Shown piece after piece: positions 6,310 through 10,086 of a stretch of 10,086 nt of DNA (position 1 is the stretch's first letter; each line of letters opens with the position of its first letter). The notes beneath the pieces are model-generated. The model was not told where the DNA came from, made no database searches, and was given only the letters and a program-made list of their open reading frames with translations. The DNA lies in assembly GCA_002317595.1 (NCBI GenBank), contig DCHL01000058.1:4354-14439 (forward strand), read 5' to 3'. Source of the DNA: Lachnospiraceae bacterium UBA1753 (GTDB taxonomy: Bacteria; Bacillota; Clostridia; Lachnospirales; Lachnospiraceae). The position numbers and the translations under genes are program-made.

Positions 6310-7163
6310 TGAGGAACGTAAAGGTTGCGTGTACACAGATGAAGGTCACCTGGGATAGGGAGGACACTCTTGCAAGGGCGGAAAAAATAGTGAGGGAGGC
6401 TGCTGGTGACGGGGCACAGATAATCCTGCTGCAGGAGCTGTTTGAAACGCCATATTTTTGCAAGACACATAATTTTGATTACTATGATATTGCTTCGGAG
6501 CTTGAGAAGAACGCTGCGGTAATCAGGTTCAAGGAAATTGCGAAGGGGCTTGGAGTAGTGCTACCTATATGCTTTTTTGAGAAGGTAGGAAACAAGATGT
6601 TTAACACTGTGGCGATGATAGATGCTGATGGAACAGTGCTTGGAATTTACAGAAAGACGCATATCCCCGATGGAATTCCCTACGCAGAGAAGTTCTATTT
6701 CACGCCAGGGGATACTGGATTTAAGATATGGGATACAAAGTATGGAAAGGTCGGAGTCGGAATCTGCTGGGATCAATGGTTCCCTGAGGCTGCAAGGTGC
6801 ATGGCGCTTATGGGTGCCGAACTTATTTTTTACCCGACAGCTATTGGCTCTGAGATTAATCTTGACCTTGATTCCAAGGACCACTGGCAGAGATGTATGC
6901 AGGGGCATGCGGCGGCTAATCTTACCCCTGTCATTGCATCAAACCGTATTGGAACAGAAAGTGATGATGGATACGAGATGACCTTCTATGGATCCTCCTT
7001 TATTGCTGGCCCGACGGGGGAGCTTGTTGCAGAGTGTGACAGGGTGACAGAGGGATACAGCATAGCAGAATTTGACCTTGATGCCGTTGCAAAAATGCGC
7101 AGGGAGTGGGGAGTGTTCAGGGACAGACGGCCTGAAATGTACTCTGCGATAATGGGACATTGA
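6309..7163 (+). CDS. aguB: N-carbamoylputrescine amidase (AguB-like nitrilase-superfamily hydrolase)
   Basis: This cytoplasmic hydrolase is predicted to convert N-carbamoylputrescine to putrescine, CO2 and ammonia, the last step of the agmatine route. With the ATG at 6309 it has 284 residues. The nitrilase-superfamily triad is E43 (LLQELFE), K116 (YRKTHIPDG) and C153 (VGICWDQWFPEAAR). Long stretches are near-diagnostic of AguB: EKFYFTPGDTGFK (127-139), FYPTAIGSE, DHWQRCMQGHAAAN and WGVFRDRRPEMY. AAGGAGG at 6295-6301 lies seven bases before this ATG. The GTG at 6306, only four bases from that site, is a poorer start. The gene overlaps the preceding stop by one base. No clear terminator follows before the pgi promoter. 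Confidence 0.93.
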   Translation: MRNVKVACTQMKVTWDREDTLARAEKIVREAAGDGAQIILLQELFETPYFCKTHNFDYYDIASELEKNAAVIRFKEIAKGLGVVLPICFFEKVGNKMFNTVAMIDADGTVLGIYRKTHIPDGIPYAEKFYFTPGDTGFKIWDTKYGKVGVGICWDQWFPEAARCMALMGAELIFYPTAIGSEINLDLDSKDHWQRCMQGHAAANLTPVIASNRIGTESDDGYEMTFYGSSFIAGPTGELVAECDRVTEGYSIAEFDLDAVAKMRREWGVFRDRRPEMYSAIMGH

Positions 7164-7182
7164 TGGGTGGTGGTGCATCTCA

Positions 7183-7256
7183 ATATGCGGAAACATTTCT
7201 TCAATGTATGTAATGACTTCTTCAATATACTTGAAAAGACATTGAGTTTCGCATAT
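7183..7256 (+). promoter_or_regulatory. Large imperfect palindrome overlapping the pgi promoter
   Basis: The left segments ATATGCG (7183-7189), AAAC (7191-7194) and TCAATGT (7201-7207) pair in order with ACATTGA (7239-7245), GTTT (7246-7249) and CGCATAT (7250-7256). That gives 18 pairs interrupted by a 1-base and a 6-base bulge. The centre holds a further hairpin, TTCAA-TATAC-TTGAA (7221-7235). The right side covers the -35 box and reaches into the -10 box. A third related motif, ATATGCGAAAA, sits at 7283-7293 beside the ribosome binding site. It may be an operator, or a stem-loop in transcripts reading through from aguB. Confidence 0.5.
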
Positions 7257-7259
7257 AAT
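7231..7259 (+). promoter_or_regulatory. Strong predicted sigma-A promoter of pgi
   Basis: TTGAAA (7231-7236) and a perfect TATAAT (7254-7259) are separated by 17 bases. The expected start is near 7266, about 40 bases before the pgi ATG. Confidence 0.8.
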
Positions 7260-7307
7260 TTGCAAAGTATAAATTGTAATTAATATGCGAAAAGGAGGCA
7301 TTTTAAA

Positions 7308-8888
7308 ATGGTTTCATGGAAAAATCTTGATACACTTTCTTCTTATGAGGCACTCAAGGCTGTAGCTCCTGTAAATGTAGCAGAGGCTATGAGCGGGGCG
7401 AGCGGAGAGAAGAGGGCAAAGCAGTACAGCGTTCCCATGGCAGAGGGCATGGCATTCAACTATGCAGCTAAGGCTGTTGATGATGATGTGCTTGCGGCTC
7501 TTGCAGAGCTTGCTAAGGAGGCCGAGCTTACTGAGAAGTTCGCAGAACTCTATAATGGTGCTGTTATCAACACTGGTGAGAAGAGACTTGTTCTTCATCA
7601 CCTTGTAAGAGGACAGCTTGGTGATGCTGTTGTTGCAGACGGCGTTGACAAGAGAGCTTTCTACACAGAGCAGCAGGCAAAAATTGCTGAGTTTGCAAAC
7701 AAGGTTCATGCTGGCGAAATCACAAATGCAGCTGGCGAGAAGTTTACTACAGTAGTTCAGATCGGAATCGGCGGTTCAGACCTTGGCCCCAGAGCAATCT
7801 ATCTTGCTCTTGAGAACTGGGCTAAGAACAACAATGCTTTCAAGATGGAAGCTAAGTTCATCAGCAACGTTGATCCTGATGATGCTGCTGCAGTCCTTGC
7901 TTCAGTAGATGTTGCTCATACAATTTTTGTACTTGTATCTAAGTCTGGTACAACTCTTGAGACACTTACAAATGAGTCCTTTGTAAAGGATGCACTTAAG
8001 AATGCAGGTCTTGATGCTTCAAAGCACATGATTGCTGTTACATCTGAGACATCACCTCTTGCAAAGAGCTCTGATTACCTTGCAGCATTCTTCATGGATG
8101 ATTACATTGGTGGAAGATTCTCTAGTACTTCATCAGTTGGTGGTGCAATTCTTTCACTTGCATTCGGACCTGAAGTATTTGCGGCGTTCCTCGATGGAGC
8201 AGCAGCTGCAGATAAGACTGCCACAAATGCTGATATCCTTAAGAACCCCGCACTCCTTGATGCTCTTATTGGTGTATATGAGAGGAATGTACTTGGATAC
8301 GACTGCACAGCAGTCCTTCCTTACTCACAGGCACTCAGCCGTTTCCCTGCACACCTGCAGCAGGCTGACATGGAGTCAAACGGAAAGTCAGTCAACAGAT
8401 TCGGTGAGCCCGTTGATTACAAGACCGGCCCTGTAATCTTTGGTGAGCCTGGAACAAATGGACAGCATTCCTTCTACCAGCTGCTCCACCAGGGCAAGGA
8501 TATCATCCCTCTCCAGTTCATCGGCTTCAAGAACAGCCAGATTGGAAGCGATGTTGTAATCCAGGACAGCACAAGCCAGCAGAAGCTCTGCGCTAATGTT
8601 GCAGCTCAGATTGTTGCCTTTGCATGTGGTAAGGATGATGAGAACCTCAACAAGAAGTTTGACGGTGGACGTCCTTCAAGCATCATCATTGGAGATAAGC
8701 TTACCCCTGCAGCAATGGGTGCACTCCTTTCACACTTTGAGAACAAGATCATGTTCCAGGGCTTTGTATGGAATGTAAACAGCTTTGACCAGGAGGGCGT
8801 TCAGCTTGGAAAGGTCCTTGCTAAGAAGGTGCTTGCTCACGATACAGACGGAGCACTTAAGGTATACAGTGACCTCCTAAACATATAA
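7308..8888 (+). CDS. pgi: Glucose-6-phosphate isomerase
   Basis: This enzyme interconverts glucose 6-phosphate and fructose 6-phosphate in glycolysis in the cytoplasm. The 526-residue product carries the phosphate-binding GIGGSDLG (153-160) and SKSGTT (211-216), GGRFSSTSSVG (268-278), ESNGKSVNRFGE (356-367), GTNGQHSFYQLLHQG (382-396) and the C-terminal signature VWNVNSFDQEGVQLGK (487-502). Likely catalytic residues are R270, E356, H387 and K502. The length is nearer the long enterobacterial/eukaryotic form than the roughly 450-residue form of many bacilli and clostridia. AAGGAGG at 7292-7298 supports the ATG. It has its own strong promoter, and the stop codon lies inside a perfect hairpin at 8884-8914. 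Codons are biased to GCT, AAG and CTT, consistent with high expression. Confidence 0.97.
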   Translation: MVSWKNLDTLSSYEALKAVAPVNVAEAMSGASGEKRAKQYSVPMAEGMAFNYAAKAVDDDVLAALAELAKEAELTEKFAELYNGAVINTGEKRLVLHHLVRGQLGDAVVADGVDKRAFYTEQQAKIAEFANKVHAGEITNAAGEKFTTVVQIGIGGSDLGPRAIYLALENWAKNNNAFKMEAKFISNVDPDDAAAVLASVDVAHTIFVLVSKSGTTLETLTNESFVKDALKNAGLDASKHMIAVTSETSPLAKSSDYLAAFFMDDYIGGRFSSTSSVGGAILSLAFGPEVFAAFLDGAAAADKTATNADILKNPALLDALIGVYERNVLGYDCTAVLPYSQALSRFPAHLQQADMESNGKSVNRFGEPVDYKTGPVIFGEPGTNGQHSFYQLLHQGKDIIPLQFIGFKNSQIGSDVVIQDSTSQQKLCANVAAQIVAFACGKDDENLNKKFDGGRPSSIIIGDKLTPAAMGALLSHFENKIMFQGFVWNVNSFDQEGVQLGKVLAKKVLAHDTDGALKVYSDLLNI

Positions 8889-8947
8889 GAATATCGCAAC
8901 GCGATATTCTTATAACGAGCAAATCACACAGTGATTCGCGAGTCTTG
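8884..8947 (+). repeat. Double-hairpin structured repeat, copy 1
   Basis: Hairpin A is a perfect 14-bp stem (8884-8897 with 8901-8914) closed by loop AAC, and it contains the pgi stop codon. The linker TTATAACGA (8910-8918) overlaps its right arm. Hairpin B pairs GCAAATCAC (8919-8927) with GTGATTCGC (8931-8939) around loop ACA, with a mismatch only at arm position 3. GAGTCTTG closes the unit. The loops are 30 bases apart, exactly as in copy 2 at 9028-9083. Confidence 0.7.
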
Positions 8948-8962
8948 CTATATATAATAAAT

Positions 8963-9000
8963 CAAGATAACCCCTGAGCTTTAGCTCTGGGGGAATCTTG
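8963..9000 (+). repeat. GC-rich hairpin between the two repeat copies
   Basis: CAAGATAACCCCTGAGC (8963-8979) pairs with GCTCTGGGGGAATCTTG (8984-9000) around loop TTTA. Pairs form in three blocks (CAAGAT, CCCC, GAGC) separated by small mismatches. No T-run follows, so it is not a classic terminator. TCTTG at 8943-8947 could compete for CAAGA. Confidence 0.6.
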
Positions 9001-9002
9001 TA

Positions 9003-9026
9003 GCTTCGGGGTACACTCCCCGAAGC
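9003..9026 (+). repeat. Perfect 9-bp GC-rich hairpin
   Basis: GCTTCGGGG (9003-9011) and CCCCGAAGC (9018-9026) are perfect inverted repeats around a 6-base loop. It is followed by the second double-hairpin copy, not by a T-run. It resembles a terminator core or a short mobile palindrome. Confidence 0.65.
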
Positions 9027-9027
9027 G

Positions 9028-9083
9028 TGCTGCGAAGCAGCATTATTATAACGAAAGAATTGCGAAGCAATTATTGAGTTTTG
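9028..9083 (+). repeat. Double-hairpin structured repeat, copy 2
   Basis: Hairpin A is TGCTGC-GAA-GCAGCA (9028-9042), followed by linker TTATAACGA (9046-9054). Hairpin B pairs AAGAATTGC (9055-9063) with GCAATTATT (9067-9075) around loop GAA, again with the single mismatch at arm position 3. GAGTTTTG ends the unit. Compared with copy 1, the stems carry different bases that still pair, while the linker and end motif are conserved. Confidence 0.7.
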
Positions 9084-9096
9084 ATTAAGCGTTTTG

Positions 9097-9139
9097 GGCT
9101 GCAGCTTTTGATGTAATATCATCAGCTGCAGCCTTTCTT
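9097..9139 (+). terminator. Strong terminator hairpin downstream of pgi
   Basis: GGCTGCAGCT (9097-9106) pairs perfectly with AGCTGCAGCC (9124-9133). An inner GATG/CATC stem sits above a TTT bulge, and TTTCTT follows. It probably ends transcripts from pgi, about 210 bases past the stop codon. Confidence 0.75.
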
Positions 9140-9142
9140 GCG

Positions 9143-9416
9143 TTTATGTGCGCAAGCTATCGATAAGCGAGAAGCACATAATAAGCAACTCTAGTCTTAT
9201 GTGCAAAGGAAGGCTCCACGCGAAGAGCACATAACAAGCAACTCTAGTCTTATGTGCAAAGGAAGGCTCCACGCGAAGAGCACATAACAAGCAACCCAAG
9301 TCTTATGTGCAAAGGAAGGCTCCACGCGAAGAGCACATAATAAGCAACCCAAGTCTTATGTGCAAAGGGGCGCCCCTCGCAAGAAGCACATAATAAGCAA
9401 CCCAAGTCTTATGTGC
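9143..9416 (+). repeat. 53-bp period tandem array of 31-bp palindromic repeats with 22-bp spacers
   Basis: Five 31-bp units start at 9174, 9227, 9280, 9333 and 9386. Each begins GCACATAA and ends TTATGTGC, perfect 8-bp inverted arms around a 15-base middle. A lone 3' arm (TTTATGTGC, 9143-9151) precedes the first. Every spacer is 22 bases. Spacers 2 to 4 (9205-9226, 9258-9279, 9311-9332) are identical. The first has palindrome TATCGATA and the last has palindrome GGGGCGCCCC. The period is not a multiple of three, so the array is not coding. Each arm can pair across the unit middle or across a spacer, giving two alternative foldings. Confidence 0.9.
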
Positions 9417-9497
9417 AAGATGGACAAAAATGATGGGGAAAAATAGTGTGAATATTATAAAGTGCATAGCGGTACATACATCATAATGTGGTCGGTC

Positions 9498-9527
9498 TTG
9501 ACATTTTGTACAAAAAGGTGGTAAATT
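9498..9527 (+). promoter_or_regulatory. Predicted crr promoter with a palindrome in the spacer
   Basis: A perfect -35 box TTGACA (9498-9503) precedes a weak -10 candidate TAAATT (9522-9527) at 18 bases. TTTTGTACAAAA (9504-9515), a perfect 12-bp palindrome, fills the spacer, a position where a repressor would block RNA polymerase. The weak -10 lowers confidence. Confidence 0.5.
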
Positions 9528-9593
9528 AGACTCATCATTTGGAATAAATATTTAGAAGCGGAAAGGACATTACAAATTGGGGGAGAATTGCTA

Positions 9594-9620
9594 ATGTTAC
9601 TATTCGCTTTTTGTTTTTGA
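9594..9620 (+). CDS. Possible 8-residue leader peptide MLLFAFCF
   Basis: ATG at 9594 follows GGGGGAGAA (9579-9587) at good spacing and reads MLLFAFCF before TGA, which ends 14 bases ahead of the crr start. No terminator hairpin accompanies it, so a regulatory role is unproven and chance is likely. Confidence 0.15.
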   Translation: MLLFAFCF

Positions 9621-9634
9621 GAGGAGATAGATTC

Positions 9635-10086
9635 GTGTTTGGATTATTTAAGAAAAAGGAAGTAGTTAATAACAATGAGAAGATTTATGCTCCTATTGTA
9701 GGTAAGGCTGTTGAGAGTTCAGAGATTCCTGACCCTACATTTGGAGAGGAGATGCTCGGCAAGGGATGTGCGATAGTCCCCGCTGAGGGCAAGGTATATT
9801 CACCCGTTGATGGTGAGGTGTCCATGGTATTTGATACTAAGCATGCAATCTCACTGACGAGTGATAAGGGAACGGAGATTCTTGTACATGTCGGACTTGA
9901 TACGGTTACACTTAAGGGAGAGCCCTTTACAATCCTTGTGGAGCAGGATGCCAAGGTTAAGGCAGGAGACCCTCTTATGGAGGTTGACCTTGAGGCTATT
10001 GCAGCAGCAGGACTGTCAACCGTCTCACCTGTTGTAATATGTAACACAGATGATTTCAAGGACGTCATCCGAAGCGTAGGCAAGGA
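9635..10086 (+). CDS. crr: Glucose-type PTS EIIA component (partial, runs off window)
   Basis: This is the phosphocarrier of the glucose-family phosphotransferase system. It accepts phosphate from HPr and passes it to a membrane EIIB/C. In Gram-positive bacteria it may also sit as a domain of a larger permease, but here it begins as an independent protein, MFGLFKKKE. About 150 residues are visible of an expected 160-170. YAPIVGKAV (18-26), YSPVDGEV (55-62), KHAISLTSDKGTEILVHVGLDTV (69-91, in short motif terms KHAI and LVHVGLD) and STVSPVVI (128-135) match E. coli Crr. H85 is the phosphorylated histidine and H70 its partner. The start is GTG, chosen because AGGAG at 9622-9626 lies eight bases upstream and no ATG is in frame. 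Confidence 0.9.
   Translation, partial: MFGLFKKKEVVNNNEKIYAPIVGKAVESSEIPDPTFGEEMLGKGCAIVPAEGKVYSPVDGEVSMVFDTKHAISLTSDKGTEILVHVGLDTVTLKGEPFTILVEQDAKVKAGDPLMEVDLEAIAAAGLSTVSPVVICNTDDFKDVIRSVGK

Noticed and set aside
8953..8958. TATAAT as a promoter -10 box between the hairpins
   Set aside because: No acceptable -35 box lies 16-18 bases upstream, and no gene follows on this strand.
8910..9122. 70-residue minus-strand open frame in the structured region
   Set aside because: It spans the hairpins and the terminator, has composition expected from palindromic repeats and no recognisable domain.
9143..9416. CRISPR array
   Set aside because: Repeats are evenly spaced, but spacers are only 22 bases, three of five are identical, the repeats vary internally and no cas gene is present.
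9143..9416. Integron attC-type cassette sites
   Set aside because: The units are palindromic but no cassettes lie between them, and no integrase is visible.
9685..10083. 132-residue open frame on the minus strand
   Set aside because: It is antisense to the clearly recognisable EIIA-Glc gene and shows no family features.

Overview
All convincing genes in this window lie on the + strand. Strong AGGAGG-type ribosome binding sites, sigma-A-like promoters (for example TTGAAA-17-TATAAT), AT-rich spacers and moderate-GC genes suggest a low-to-moderate GC Firmicute. A gut or rumen Lachnospiraceae (Butyrivibrio/Pseudobutyrivibrio type) is my inference from overall style, not a proven assignment.

Region 1 (1-397): the end of an upstream open frame with a KPGR-repeat basic tail, then an AT-rich spacer with three CAAGTATA repeats, a promoter and a terminator-like hairpin. 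Region 2 (398-7163): a probable amine-catabolism cluster. It holds a PatA-type putrescine aminotransferase, an NhaC-family secondary transporter, a YtcJ-like metal-dependent amidohydrolase, a cytidylate-kinase-like protein, a small PNPOx-fold flavoprotein and an AguB-type N-carbamoylputrescine amidase. AguB (N-carbamoylputrescine to putrescine) and PatA (putrescine to 4-aminobutanal) catalyse consecutive steps. The usual first enzyme, agmatine deiminase AguA, is not in the window. Hairpins at 275-310, 1868-1900 and 5738-5766 divide the cluster into transcription units or act as leader attenuators.

Region 3 (7164-8888): a 74-bp imperfect palindrome overlapping a near-consensus promoter, followed by pgi (glucose-6-phosphate isomerase). 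Region 4 (8889-9634): about 750 bp with no substantial gene, densely structured. It has two copies of a double-hairpin element whose stems differ in sequence but keep their pairing, two GC-rich hairpins, a strong terminator, and an array of five 31-bp palindromic repeats with exactly 53-bp period. Region 5 (9498-10086): a promoter with a perfect palindrome in its spacer, then a GTG-started glucose-type PTS EIIA gene (crr) running off the window edge.

Functionally, the left two thirds fit uptake and breakdown of a carbamoylated or acylated diamine. The right third is central sugar metabolism (Pgi and EIIA-Glc). The most unusual content is the structured repeat DNA between pgi and crr.
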